A stretch of DNA of 28,541 nucleotides from JAJEAD01 sp964420925 (GCA_964420925.1 CAYQVB010000017.1:1-28541); one strand, 5' to 3'. Positions 6,999-15,481 are shown, counted from the stretch's first letter. Numbers and translations: made by a program. Notes: generated by a model not told the origin, from the letters alone.

Positions 6999-9900
6999 TC
7001 AGGAGCGCTCGCTCACCGGGGACTCCCTCGCATCGGATCGACCGCACGGGTCGGCACTGACACGAAGCGCCCCCTCCAGCCAGTCCAGCACGCGACTCGT
7101 GTCCCCGGCGTCGTCCGGCGTCTCCGGCGCCTCCCGTTGCAGGGTCAGGCGCCGGCGCTCGTCGCCGTCGAGACGTGCCCGGTGGTCGATGTAGCCCTCG
7201 TCGATCAGCCACTGCTCCAGCTCTTCGGCCTTGCTCGCGCGGAAGTGCTCGAGCTCTCCCGCGCGCAGCGCCCGCACCAGCGCTTCGCCGTCGCCTCGTA
7301 CCTGCTCGGCGAGATCCGTGACGCGATCGATGAACACCGCCGTCACCGCGCCGCTCTGTTCCAGGACCCCACGGTCCACCGGCCGGCCCCGGCCCTGCCG
7401 CCACAGCTCGACCCAGGCCCGAAGGGCGCGGCATCGCCGCCGGAGCCGGCGGCGCAGGTCCTCTCCCTCGAGGGCCGCGGGCGCGGCATCGCTCGCGAGC
7501 AGAGCCTCGAGCTGGCCGAGGCTCAGGATCCGCCAGGTGTCCATCAGCGCATGCAGCAACGGCAGGGCGTCGCGGAGGAGATGGAAGAGGTGGATGTCTC
7601 CCTCCGAACGGTACGGATCCAGGCGGGGCACGCCGAGGAGGCTGGCGTAATCTTCGGCACTTCGGTCTTCGGGCGCGGGAAGCGAGGGCGCGGCCTCGAC
7701 CCGATATGCTTCCGGCGCCGATGCCTGCCGGGGGAAGCGGATCGCCGCGAGGTCGACGGTGGCGGGCTCCGTGCCGGTGGCCTCCTTCCAGAGCGCGCTC
7801 TCGTGCCGGCGGGCGGAGAGATAGAACACCTGCCGGGGACGCCCGTCGCTCGTCGCGATGCGCTCCAGGCTGCGGGCGATGACCGCGAAGCGATCCTCGT
7901 CGCTCGTGGTCAGCGCCTCGTCGAGAAAGAGCGGCAGCGATTCACCGCCCTGCTCCTGGGCTTCGGTCCAGGCGAGGCGGAGGGCGAGCAGCAACTGCGC
8001 GCGCGTGCCCGACGAGAGCTCCGCGAGTTCCCTCGTCGCTCCCTGGCGCAGGTCGCGGGCAATGAAAGTGCCGTCGGGACGAAGGCCCAGCTCGAAGGCG
8101 CGCGCGGTCACTTGCGCGAATACCTCCCGCGCCGCACGCAGTACCGCGGGCTCGTGCTCGGAGACGAACTCCTGCTCCAGATCATCGAGCAGCGTCTCCG
8201 TCGCGGCCGTGAACAGCGCTTCTTCCCGCTTGTCGAGGAGGACCTGCTCCGCCGCGCTCTCCCGGGCCGCAGCCCGTTCCAGCCTGAAGTCTCGGCCGGC
8301 GTCCCGGAGCCTGGTCTGGATCTCCGTGCGTTGCTCGATGAGGGCGGTGTGCTCGGCCGCTCGACGCTCCAGGGCGTCGTGTTCGCCCTGGAGCTCGGCG
8401 CGGCGACCTGCGTCTGCGAGCGCGGCCAGGTCGGGATGCTCCACCAGTCCGTCACGAATCACCCGCTCCGCGGCGCTGCTCTCGTCCCGCGCCTCGCGTG
8501 CGGCCCTCCATTGGGGCAGGCGTTCGATGCGACTCTCGAGCTCCGCCCGCGCACCGGGCGCGAGCCCGGCCTCGCCGAAGAGGTGCTCGACATCGTGATT
8601 GAGCTCCGCGATCCGCTGGTTCAGCGATTCCGTCGCGGTATCGCAGTGCCTGGCCTCGGTCCGTGCTTCGTCGGCCGCCTTGATACGCTCCTGCAAGCTC
8701 TCGAAGGCACTGTGCAGCAAATCCGGATCGGGTGGGTCCGGGGCGCCCTCGAGCTCCCGGGCCCCTCCCATCCCCCAGGGTGCGAGCGCCTCCCGCACCC
8801 GTCCCGCGGTGTCCGCGATCTCGCCATCGAGAAGCGCGAGCGCGGCCTGCTGCTCGCCCTGGCGCACGCGAGCCTCGTCCAGGAGGGAACAGAGGTGGAC
8901 GAAGCGATGAAACTCGACCACCGGCAAGCAGGGGTCGAAGGCGCACTCGACCGCGAGCGCCCTTCTCTCGTTCTCCAACCCCTCGCACTCGGTCTCGGCC
9001 TTTTCGACCTGCAATGCGATCCGATCCCGGCCCGCGGCCCGCTGCCGTTGCAGGGACAATTCGTTCTGCCGGGCCTCGACTTTTTCCCGCAGGTGCGTGC
9101 GAACGACGTCCGCTTCCCAGTGCGAAGGCGTCTCCACCCCCGCATCCCGAAACCGGCGCTCCGCCTCATCCCTTGGCGAAGGGGCCGCGCTCCCCGGCCC
9201 GCGTCTCAGAATGAGGATGAAAGCGGATGCCATCAGCGCGGCGAGGGCGCCGACGAGCACGAATACCGCGCCCTGCAGGAGTGCGGCCAGGGCGACGAGC
9301 GCGGCCACCGCGAGCGCCACCCAGGCCGCGATCCGCGGCGCCCGCGCACTGCCCCGTCCCGGCCCGGAATCGGTGGCGTCCGCGGCCAGCCATGCCCTCA
9401 GCGCCTCCGCACCCTCGCGATAGCGCTCGATCTCCGATTCGTCGGGAGCGTTTCCGGCGAGCGAGAGCTGCTCCCGCAGCTCGCGCAGGCGGGCCCGGGC
9501 CGCGATGAGGCGCGGCGCGATGTCCTCCACCCGCCGGAAGATCTGCGCATCGAGGCGCGGCGGATCGCCGGCATCGTTGAACGAGCTACGCGCGTCTCGC
9601 ACCGTGGCATCCGCTCTCGCCAACCCCTCACGTGCGGCGCGACGCTCGGCCCGGAGCTGATCGAGGGTGCGCAGCTTCGCGGCCACCGCCTGCACCGACT
9701 CGGGGGCCGGACGCGAATCCGCGAGGCCGGTGCCTTCGAGCGATGCCTCCGCCTCCGTGCGGGCTCGTCGCCTCTCCTGCAAGTCCTCGCGCAAGGCCCG
9801 TAGCTGCTGCTCCGCGCGCTCCAGCCGCTCGGGCTCGTCGCCCCGGAGGCGTTCCATCTCCGGGGGCCAGGACTCGAGTGCCGCCTCGCAGCCCTTGCGC

Positions 9901-10532
9901 GCGTCGATGGCGTCCGCCAGACCGATGGCCCGCTTCAAGTGCACGCACCGCTCCTCGGCGGCGCGAGCTTCCCCTGTCTGCCGCTCCAGCTCGGGCAGCT
10001 CCGCCTCTTGCCGCCCCAGGGCGAGATAGCTTCGTTCCACACCCTGGCGTTCCCGGCGGGCCTCGTCCAGCGCGTTCGCTTCGCGCCGCGCGAATCGCGG
10101 CCCAATCTCCGAACGCAGAGCGCCGAGATCGAAGTTGCCGTGCAGCTCACGCCGCAAGCGCCCGGCCAGCTCCCGGTCGCTCGCATCGTCGTCATCGAGC
10201 AGGTTCTCGATGGAGAGGCGATAGCGTCCGATTTGATCCGCGGCGGGAAGGGCAGGCCGGGGCGCCACCTCCCCGTTGCGACGCCAGACGATCTGGCTCC
10301 CGTTTCGCTGCACCTGCCACCGGGTGTCTCCGCTCTCGAACTCCGCCTCCAGGGACAGGGCGGACGGATCGGAACGCTCGCTCGCGAGGAGGTACCCGAG
10401 CGCACGGACCAGGCTGCTCTTTCCGATGGCGTTGGGGCCGGTGACGAGGTTTATACCGGTACCCGGCGGCTCGAATTCGAATCCGGGCTCGAGACCGGGC
10501 AGAGAGCGAATCGCGAGCCTTCGAAGGTGCAT
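6999..10532 (-). CDS. YhaN/SbcC-like AAA ATPase with central membrane hairpin
   Basis: This 1177-residue SMC/Rad50-type ATPase is likely the ATPase partner of the phosphoesterase encoded just upstream. Walker A, GPNAIGKSS, lies at 32-40. Long Glu/Arg/Leu/Ala-rich coiled-coil arms follow. A hydrophobic double span at about 398-440 ('AWVALAVAALVALAALLQGA' and the next span) sits in the middle, as in Bacillus YhaN. The ABC signature is ELSSGTRAQLL at about 832-843 and Walker B is LPLFLDEAL at about 864-872. Some 240 residues follow the ATPase core, a longer C-terminal extension than I would expect. The ATG shares one base with the phosphoesterase stop (TGATG), so the two are translationally coupled. 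Such pairs act in DNA end processing or repair; the membrane hairpin suggests an attachment to the inner membrane. Confidence 0.87.
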   Translation of the reverse strand: MHLRRLAIRSLPGLEPGFEFEPPGTGINLVTGPNAIGKSSLVRALGYLLASERSDPSALSLEAEFESGDTRWQVQRNGSQIVWRRNGEVAPRPALPAADQIGRYRLSIENLLDDDDASDRELAGRLRRELHGNFDLGALRSEIGPRFARREANALDEARRERQGVERSYLALGRQEAELPELERQTGEARAAEERCVHLKRAIGLADAIDARKGCEAALESWPPEMERLRGDEPERLERAEQQLRALREDLQERRRARTEAEASLEGTGLADSRPAPESVQAVAAKLRTLDQLRAERRAAREGLARADATVRDARSSFNDAGDPPRLDAQIFRRVEDIAPRLIAARARLRELREQLSLAGNAPDESEIERYREGAEALRAWLAADATDSGPGRGSARAPRIAAWVALAVAALVALAALLQGAVFVLVGALAALMASAFILILRRGPGSAAPSPRDEAERRFRDAGVETPSHWEADVVRTHLREKVEARQNELSLQRQRAAGRDRIALQVEKAETECEGLENERRALAVECAFDPCLPVVEFHRFVHLCSLLDEARVRQGEQQAALALLDGEIADTAGRVREALAPWGMGGARELEGAPDPPDPDLLHSAFESLQERIKAADEARTEARHCDTATESLNQRIAELNHDVEHLFGEAGLAPGARAELESRIERLPQWRAAREARDESSAAERVIRDGLVEHPDLAALADAGRRAELQGEHDALERRAAEHTALIEQRTEIQTRLRDAGRDFRLERAAARESAAEQVLLDKREEALFTAATETLLDDLEQEFVSEHEPAVLRAAREVFAQVTARAFELGLRPDGTFIARDLRQGATRELAELSSGTRAQLLLALRLAWTEAQEQGGESLPLFLDEALTTSDEDRFAVIARSLERIATSDGRPRQVFYLSARRHESALWKEATGTEPATVDLAAIRFPRQASAPEAYRVEAAPSLPAPEDRSAEDYASLLGVPRLDPYRSEGDIHLFHLLRDALPLLHALMDTWRILSLGQLEALLASDAAPAALEGEDLRRRLRRRCRALRAWVELWRQGRGRPVDRGVLEQSGAVTAVFIDRVTDLAEQVRGDGEALVRALRAGELEHFRASKAEELEQWLIDEGYIDHRARLDGDERRRLTLQREAPETPDDAGDTSRVLDWLEGALRVSADPCGRSDARESPVSERS

Positions 10533-11809
10533 CAACGGGCGTCCGGAGGACTCGACCCCTGTTCCAGCAGTCGATCCAGGGCGCGGAAGCCCGCTCGCCG
10601 CAACCACGCCACCGGGTCGGGTTCGCTTGCGCCGGGCGCCAGCCCGCGCCAGACCGGCTTTGCCGACTGGGACACGAGCCGCCGGCGGGCGAGTCCCACG
10701 AGGCGTTCGCGCTCGGGGTCTCCCTCCGGAAGCTCGAGCCGGAGCAGTCGGGCGGCGAGCAGCCCGACCGGGTCCCGCCGCCGGGCGAGCTCGCCGAGAT
10801 CCACCTCCGGGCGGGTGTCGGCATCCATTCGATGAATGAAGAACCGGGTTCCTGCCGTCCCGGTATGGATGGCGCTCCGGTCTTCCGCCGGGATCGCCTC
10901 CATCGCGGCGCCCCCGAACGCGGTGCGCCCGGTGAAGGTGACGGCCAGGCCCACCGCCCTGGGCGCGACGGGCGCCGACGAGACCCTCTCGTCCAGCGCC
11001 ACCATCGCCGCGAGCAGCCGTTCCCTCGCCTCCGCGGGTTCGCCGATGCCTTCGAGATCGACTTCGAGCGACTCCCAGCGCAGCGGCGCGAGCGGAAGAT
11101 GCGAGACCTCCGCGATTCGCCCTTCGGCGACGCGGAGCATCCAGGGACCGCGAGGGCCGGGCTCGCCCCGGTCCAGGCCGCTCAGGCTCCCGAGATAGCC
11201 GCTCGGCGATTCCGCGCTCAGGACGTCCGGCCGGTGGATGTGGCCGAGCAGCCAGCCATCGAGGCCGGCGCGTTGAAGCTCCTGCCCCCTGACCGGGGCG
11301 TAGGGCGAATCCGGGCCCGCGTCGCGGTCGCAGTGCAGCAAACCCAGGTTGATGCCGGGGAGCCGCTCGAAACGCTGGTCCGCAAGAGGACTGGCCGCGA
11401 AGCGGGCGCGGGGAAAGGACCAGCCCCACAATGTGACGACCTCCCCGCCCGCGGCAATCCGGCAGGACTCCCACGTGCCCTCCGCGCCGAGGAGGCGGAA
11501 GCGGGGAATGTGGCGCGCAAGACGCGGCAGCACTTCGACATCGTGGTTGCCGGCAACGCCAATCACCGCGATGCCCTCATCGGCGAGCCTCCGCACCCCG
11601 CTCTCCAGCTCCCGGTAGGCCTCGAAGAAGTCCTCGTCCCGGTCGACGACATCCCCGGCGAGGAGCACCGCCGCCACCTCCCCTTCGAGCGCGGCGTCCA
11701 CCGTGCGGCACCACGCTTCGACGGGACCGAGCTCCCGCGCGGACAGGTCGGAGGGCAGCCGCGAGGGCGTGCGGCCGAGGTGGATGTCACCGACCGCGAG
11801 GACCTTCAT
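10532..11809 (-). CDS. SbcD/YhaO-like metallophosphoesterase (DNA repair exonuclease)
   Basis: This 425-residue calcineurin-like phosphoesterase has all five metal-binding motifs in order: GDIHLG near the N-terminus, GDVVDRDED, GNHD, LLHCD and GHIHRP. That is the SbcD/Mre11/YhaO pattern of a Mn2+-dependent nuclease. The start at 11809 (MKVLAVGDIHLG) is preferred because the fold begins at once and a GGGAG site lies about 8 bases upstream; an in-frame start at 11830 would add seven residues. The C-terminal part, past about residue 230, is a capping region that is Arg- and Leu-rich and probably contacts the ATPase. Its stop overlaps the ATPase start by one base, so both form one operon and act as one complex. 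Confidence 0.9.
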   Translation of the reverse strand: MKVLAVGDIHLGRTPSRLPSDLSARELGPVEAWCRTVDAALEGEVAAVLLAGDVVDRDEDFFEAYRELESGVRRLADEGIAVIGVAGNHDVEVLPRLARHIPRFRLLGAEGTWESCRIAAGGEVVTLWGWSFPRARFAASPLADQRFERLPGINLGLLHCDRDAGPDSPYAPVRGQELQRAGLDGWLLGHIHRPDVLSAESPSGYLGSLSGLDRGEPGPRGPWMLRVAEGRIAEVSHLPLAPLRWESLEVDLEGIGEPAEARERLLAAMVALDERVSSAPVAPRAVGLAVTFTGRTAFGGAAMEAIPAEDRSAIHTGTAGTRFFIHRMDADTRPEVDLGELARRRDPVGLLAARLLRLELPEGDPERERLVGLARRRLVSQSAKPVWRGLAPGASEPDPVAWLRRAGFRALDRLLEQGSSPPDAR

Positions 11810-11846
11810 CCCGGCACTCCCGGCCGCCACCTCGGCACCCGCGGCA

Positions 11847-11862
11847 GACTGTTGAAACAGTC
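11847..11862. other. Small perfect hairpin upstream of the phosphoesterase gene
   Basis: GACTGT-TGAA-ACAGTC is a perfect 6-base stem with a 4-base loop, 38 bases upstream of the phosphoesterase start. It could be a protein-binding site or a short mRNA structure. It lacks a T-run on either side, so it is not a standard terminator. Confidence 0.3.
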
Positions 11863-12006
11863 ATCCATGACTTTCTCCACCACCCGGTTCCAAGCCCGTG
11901 CTTATCGGACCGCTTCCAGTTTTCAACGACTTACAGCCGTTGAGCCATACCGGCACATTCCAGTACCAGAACCGGCACTTGAAGAACTGCGTGCGTCAAG
12001 CACCCG

Positions 12007-12750
12007 TCAGTGGGAGAGGATCTGGCTCAGGAAGAGCCTGGTGCGCTCGTTCTTCGGAGACTCGAAGAACTCGTCGGGCGGTGCGACTTCGACGATCTCG
12101 CCGACGTCCATGAACACCATGGTGTCGGCGACGGTCTTGGCGAAGCCCATCTCGTGGGTCACCACCACCATCGTCATGCCCTCTTCCGCGAGCTCGATCA
12201 TGACATCGAGCACTTCCTTGATCATTTCGGGATCGAGGGCGGAGGTGGGCTCGTCGAAGAGCATGATGCGCGGCTTCATGCAGAGGCTCCGCGCGATCGC
12301 GACCCGTTGCTGCTGGCCGCCGGAGAGCTGCGCGGGATACTTGTTGGCCTGCTCCGGAATGCGCACCCGTTCCAGGTACTCCATCGCGAGCTGCTTCGCC
12401 TCTTCCTTCGGCATCTTGCGCGCCCGGCGCGGCGCCAGCGTCAGGTTCTGGAGCACGGTGAGATGGGGGAAGAGGTTGAACTGCTGGAACACCATGCCCA
12501 CCTCCCGGCGCACCGCGAGGACATCATCCATGTCCTCGCTGAGCTCCACGCCGTCGACCACGATGGTGCCCGACTCGTGCGCCTCCAACCGGTTGATGCA
12601 GCGAATCATGGTGGACTTGCCGGAGCCTGATGGCCCGCAGACCACGACCCGCTCTCCGAGTCCGATGGTGAGGCTCACTTCGCGCAGCGCCTGGAAGTCG
12701 CCGAAGAACTTCGACACGCCCTTGAGCTCGATGATGGGAGCACCCTTCAC
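12007..12750 (-). CDS. Amino-acid-type ABC transporter ATP-binding protein (GlnQ/EhuA-like)
   Basis: This 247-residue cytoplasmic ATPase powers a polar amino acid ABC importer. Walker A GPSGSGKST is at 39-47, the Q-loop at Q89/Q90, the signature LSGGQQQ at 142-148, Walker B IMLFDEP at 162-168 and the switch histidine at H199. The LSGGQQQRVAIARSL and DEPTSALDPE runs are typical of the PAAT (GlnQ/HisP/AapP) subfamily. Its partner binding protein and permeases are encoded 1.8 kb away on the other strand, divergent, with the cyclodeaminase gene between. The cyclodeaminase and this gene run in the same direction, separated by 353 bases of repeat-rich DNA. No second ATPase gene is seen, so this is the probable partner. 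Confidence 0.93.
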   Translation of the reverse strand: MKGAPIIELKGVSKFFGDFQALREVSLTIGLGERVVVCGPSGSGKSTMIRCINRLEAHESGTIVVDGVELSEDMDDVLAVRREVGMVFQQFNLFPHLTVLQNLTLAPRRARKMPKEEAKQLAMEYLERVRIPEQANKYPAQLSGGQQQRVAIARSLCMKPRIMLFDEPTSALDPEMIKEVLDVMIELAEEGMTMVVVTHEMGFAKTVADTMVFMDVGEIVEVAPPDEFFESPKNERTRLFLSQILSH

Positions 12751-12826
12751 ACGCCGTTCTCCGTTCGCACCGCGATGTCGAGGTTACCGCACGGGCCGAG
12801 CGGAAAACAGGCGGGTGCGGTCACCC

Positions 12827-12940
12827 GCATTCGTGTTCGGACGAGGCAGAACATGGCGAGCGGCGAGGGGCCGCCTGCTCGTTCGAACTCCAGTGCCACA
12901 ACCGCCGCCGGTGGTTTCCCGCTTCCGCGGGAATGACGGG
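12827..12940. repeat. Intergenic repeat, left copy of a direct pair
   Basis: It begins GCATTCGTGTTCGGAC and shares, in the same order and almost the same spacing, TGCTCGTTCG, TGCCACAA, CCGnCGGTGG and GGGAATGACGGG with 14171-14286. The two copies lie in the same orientation on either side of the cyclodeaminase gene. The rest of the two copies has diverged, so this is an old duplication or two members of a larger family. Confidence 0.65.
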
Positions 12941-12968
12941 TACTAATTCTCGTCATTCCCGCGGAAGC
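12921..12968. repeat. Palindrome with 18-base perfect arms (ATTCCCGCG-type element)
   Basis: The left arm at 12921-12938 is the exact reverse complement of the right arm at 12951-12968, with a 12-base spacer. The core GTCATTCCCGCGGAAGC belongs to the widespread proteobacterial intergenic repeat type. It would form a strong hairpin in RNA between the cyclodeaminase and ATPase genes and could slow or protect the transcript. Confidence 0.7.
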
Positions 12969-12974
12969 CTTTAG

Positions 12975-12992
12975 CCCCCGCGAAGGCGGGGG
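12975..12992 (-). terminator. GC-rich hairpin followed by a T-run on the - strand's upstream side
   Basis: CCCCCGC-GAAG-GCGGGGG is a 7-base stem with a 4-base loop. An A7 run lies at 13005-13011 on the + strand, so on the - strand the T-run comes before the hairpin, not after it. It is therefore a strong mRNA structure but a poor fit for a terminator in either direction. Confidence 0.2.
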
Positions 12993-13103
12993 GCAGAATC
13001 CACGAAAAAAACAACAAGTTGGGAGAACTTCCATCGAAGCAGGGGGCCACTGCCCCCCTGGTTCGCGGCCGGGTGGTACGTGAATGCGATGGGCGCCCAC
13101 TCC

Positions 13104-14081
13104 TCAGGCCGGAAGCCGGATGCCGACCCCCCCCTCCCTGGCCCGATGGAGCGCCTCCGCTGCAGTCGCCACGTCCTCGAGCGCAATCCCGAGATTGAAG
13201 GCGAGGATGCGCTGCCGGTCGTTCTCGCGAAGCCCCTTGCCGGCGGCGATCATCTCCGCATTGTCGGCGTCGATCCGGGTGACGCCGAGGAACTTGCCCT
13301 CCCGCTCCCGCGCGTCCTCGATCTGCCCGCGGTCGTCGGTAATCACGATGTCCATCGCGGCGATGCACTCGTCGGTCACGTAGGAGTCGTAGTCGATGGC
13401 GACGACCAGCGCGCCCGGTGCGATCCACTCCGAGACGATGCTCGCACGCCGCTCCGCCGTGATGGGACCTCCCGGCACCACGATGTCGGCGCCCCTGATT
13501 GCGGCTTCGGCGCTCGCCGCGCCCTCCACCCGCACGCTCCCGAATCGCCCGTCCATCTCCTCGACGAAGGCCCGCTGGCGCGCAGGCATCGTATCGTAGA
13601 CCCGGCACGCGGCGAGGCTCTCCACTTCCGCCGTCATCGCCTCCAGGTGGGCTCTCCCCTGCACGCCGCAGCCGAGCAGCGCCAGCGCCTGCGCGCCCGC
13701 GCGCGCCTGGTAGCGGGCGACGAGCGCAGATGCAGCCGCGGTGCGTTTCGCGGTGATCCACTTGGAGTCGAGGATCGCCACCATCCGGCCGCTCTCGTGC
13801 TCGTTCAGCACGTAGAGTCCCTGGATGTAGGGCAGCCCCCGCGCCGGGTTCTCCGGGTTGCCGCTCTGCCACTTCGCACCCGCGTAGCCAAGCGGCGCGC
13901 AGGCGCTTCCCATTGCGCTCAAGAAGCGGTCCCCGTCTGTATAGAAGAACATCTTCGGTGGCATCCGGGTCTCGCCCGCCGCCTTGTGCCGGAACACCTC
14001 CTCGAGGATGTCGACGATGTCGGACATGCCGAGGTCCAGCGTGTCGAGATGGGAGGCGTTCAGGTAGAGCAGCTCGTTCAT
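13104..14081 (-). CDS. Ornithine cyclodeaminase/mu-crystallin family protein (EutC-like)
   Basis: This 325-residue protein belongs to the ornithine cyclodeaminase family, whose members release ammonia from amino acids or reduce cyclic imines with bound NAD(P). The Rossmann motif GCGVQG is at 137-142, the substrate-binding lysine is likely K70 (AGAKW), R113 sits in the family motif KRTAAASAL, and D230 lies in AIDYDSY. The start at 14081 (MNELLYLNASHL) was chosen for its GGAG site and because the family fold begins there; an open frame extends further upstream without family sequence. It sits between the ABC transporter ATPase and binding-protein genes. That placement and its family match EutC in ectoine loci, but other cyclodeaminase roles are possible. 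Confidence 0.88.
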   Translation of the reverse strand: MNELLYLNASHLDTLDLGMSDIVDILEEVFRHKAAGETRMPPKMFFYTDGDRFLSAMGSACAPLGYAGAKWQSGNPENPARGLPYIQGLYVLNEHESGRMVAILDSKWITAKRTAAASALVARYQARAGAQALALLGCGVQGRAHLEAMTAEVESLAACRVYDTMPARQRAFVEEMDGRFGSVRVEGAASAEAAIRGADIVVPGGPITAERRASIVSEWIAPGALVVAIDYDSYVTDECIAAMDIVITDDRGQIEDAREREGKFLGVTRIDADNAEMIAAGKGLRENDRQRILAFNLGIALEDVATAAEALHRAREGGVGIRLPA

Positions 14082-14170
14082 GGGGGACTCCGGTGAAGCC
14101 GCCTCCTCGCCAAGTGGCTCGCAGGACGGGCGTAGAGGGTTCGCCGGCCTGGGCCGGGCGCCGCACGACG

Positions 14171-14286
14171 GCATTCGTGTTCGGACAAGACGCCAGGTGG
14201 CGAAACTGCACGAAAGTGTCTGCTCGTTCGTTCTTCATTGCCACAATGGCCGTCGGTGGACTCCCGCCAATCAAGGGAATGACGGG
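14171..14286. repeat. Intergenic repeat, right copy of a direct pair
   Basis: It starts GCATTCGTGTTCGGAC and ends GGGAATGACGGG, matching 12827-12940 in order and spacing of five conserved blocks (the first spacer is 34 bases here and 33 there). It lies upstream of the cyclodeaminase gene, in the same orientation as the left copy. Confidence 0.65.
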
Positions 14287-14467
14287 AATCCACCCGATGA
14301 ACCGGGCACGGATGCGCGCAAGGGTGCTTCGGTCTCGAGTTTTCCCGGTAGCGTAACCCAGATGCACCGCCCAGGGCTCGAGTCCGGATCCTGCTGCGAG
14401 AATCCTGCCCGCTCCCGGAACCCTCTCCCCCCGGGCGCGGGTTTCAAAGCGAGTCCTGCATGCCGCG

Positions 14468-14494
14468 CAGACAGGATTCGCGACCGGCTATAGA
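14468..14494 (+). promoter_or_regulatory. Candidate sigma-70-type promoter for the transporter genes
   Basis: A good -10 hexamer TATAGA (14489-14494) follows a partial -35 CAGACA (14468-14473) with a 15-base spacer, which is short. It lies about 90 bases before the binding-protein start codon. Only the -10 is convincing. Confidence 0.35.
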
Positions 14495-14583
14495 ATGCCC
14501 CGCGCAGGATGCCACCAATACCAGTCGCGCCGGCCTGGCCCGGATAGCCCCTCGGACCGGCGCAATCCAACGGAGGAAGCCCT

Positions 14584-15399
14584 ATGAGAACCGGAACGAT
14601 TGCGTCAACCGCGTCAGCCGCCGCTCTCGCGCTGCTGCTGGCCGCCCCCGGCGCCCAGGCCGCCGACGATCGCATCTCCAAGATCGAAGCCGCGGGGGAG
14701 CTTCGCGTGTGCCACGCCGAAGACAACCCGTGGACCTATCGCGACCCCGCCACCGGCGAGTGGCTCGGCTTCACGCGCGACCTCGCCGCCGACCTCGCGG
14801 CGGAGCTCGGGGTGGAGCTGGTCGACATCGACTCCACCTGGAAGACCATTGTGCCGAGCGTCAAGAACGACGAGTGCGACATCGGCGGAGGCGGGCTCTT
14901 CGCGACCGTCACCCGTGCCAAGGTGGTGCTGTTCACCATGCCCTTCGCGTTCGCGCACAGCACCGCGATCGTGCACAAGGACTCTGGACTCAGCTCCTAC
15001 GAGGAGCTGGATCAGCCGGGCAAGCTCATCATCGGCAGCGCCGGCACCGCGACCCTGGAATTCGCCAAGCGCTTCTTCAAGCATGCGGAGGTCAAGGGAC
15101 TCCCGGTCGACACCGATGCAATCCTGCTCGGAGAGATCGCGAACAAGCGAGCCGACGCCTGGTGGAGCACGACTACCAAGGGCATCAAGTACCTGGACGA
15201 GAACCCCCAGTTCCAGGCACGCCTCATCGGTGACGAGCCCGCGGACTACATCGCGGTCTCTTGGGCGATCAACCTCGGCGAGTACCACTTCCGGTCGATG
15301 CTGAACACCTGGCTCGAGCGCCACATCCGCGCGGGCAAGACTGCGAAGCTCTGGGAAAAGTGGTTCGGCGCCGAGTACGTGAGAGGCGACTACCTCTGA
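14584..15399 (+). CDS. Periplasmic amino-acid-type substrate-binding protein of the ABC importer
   Basis: This 271-residue protein is a family 3 solute-binding protein that captures a polar amino acid or similar solute in the periplasm. A Sec signal peptide covers residues 1-26 (MRTG basic start, an Ala/Leu-rich core, cleavage after AQA). The mature part shows the family pattern GELRVCHAEDNPWTY near the N-terminus, then WLGFTRDLAADLA, and 'ECDIGGGGLFATVTRAKVVL' in the ligand-hinge area. A strong GGAGGAAG ribosome site precedes the ATG. It is the first gene of a three-gene unit with the two permeases; a GC hairpin follows it, consistent with higher expression of the binding protein. The ligand is unknown; if the island is ectoine-related this would be the EhuB counterpart. 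Confidence 0.92.
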   Translation: MRTGTIASTASAAALALLLAAPGAQAADDRISKIEAAGELRVCHAEDNPWTYRDPATGEWLGFTRDLAADLAAELGVELVDIDSTWKTIVPSVKNDECDIGGGGLFATVTRAKVVLFTMPFAFAHSTAIVHKDSGLSSYEELDQPGKLIIGSAGTATLEFAKRFFKHAEVKGLPVDTDAILLGEIANKRADAWWSTTTKGIKYLDENPQFQARLIGDEPADYIAVSWAINLGEYHFRSMLNTWLERHIRAGKTAKLWEKWFGAEYVRGDYL

Positions 15400-15431
15400 A
15401 CCGCGCCTAGCTCTTCCCACCACCGGCCTGT

Positions 15432-15460
15432 CGCGCGCCGGCGGATCTCGTCGGCGCGCG
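15432..15460 (+). terminator. Hairpin between binding-protein and permease genes
   Basis: CGCGCGCCG (15432-15440) pairs perfectly with CGGCGCGCG (15452-15460) around an 11-base loop. There is no T-run after it, so it would slow or partly stop RNA polymerase or protect the upstream mRNA end. Such hairpins commonly set binding-protein levels above those of the permeases. Confidence 0.45.
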
Positions 15461-15481
15461 CGGTCAACCGGACCCCAAACC

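Larger units (their letters stand above)
12751..13103. other. Intergenic region rich in repeats, no gene seen
   Basis: These 353 bases lie between the cyclodeaminase and ATPase genes on the - strand. They hold the left copy of a direct repeat (12827-12940), an 18-base-arm palindrome (12921-12968) and a GC hairpin (12975-12992), each listed separately. Translated frames here give the 'GFRGNDE' and 'SRGSGKPPAA' type of low-meaning sequence typical of proteobacterial intergenic repeats. Confidence 0.7.
14082..14583. other. Divergent control region with a repeat copy, no gene seen
   Basis: These 502 bases separate the cyclodeaminase (-) and binding-protein (+) genes. They hold the right repeat copy (14171-14286) and a candidate promoter (14468-14494) for the transporter genes. 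A strong ribosome site, GGAGGAAG, lies at about 14571-14578. I see no coding frame with sensible protein sequence. Confidence 0.65.

Noticed and set aside
7137..9803. Long open frame of 888 codons on the + strand opposite the YhaN/SbcC-like ATPase
   Set aside because: It is antisense to a gene with clear Walker motifs, and its protein is Arg/Gly/Leu/Pro-rich without any family pattern. Long antisense frames are expected in GC-rich coding DNA.
12827..13011. Insertion sequence or CRISPR array
   Set aside because: There is no transposase frame, and the repeats are palindromic and not regularly spaced, so they fit small intergenic repeat elements better.
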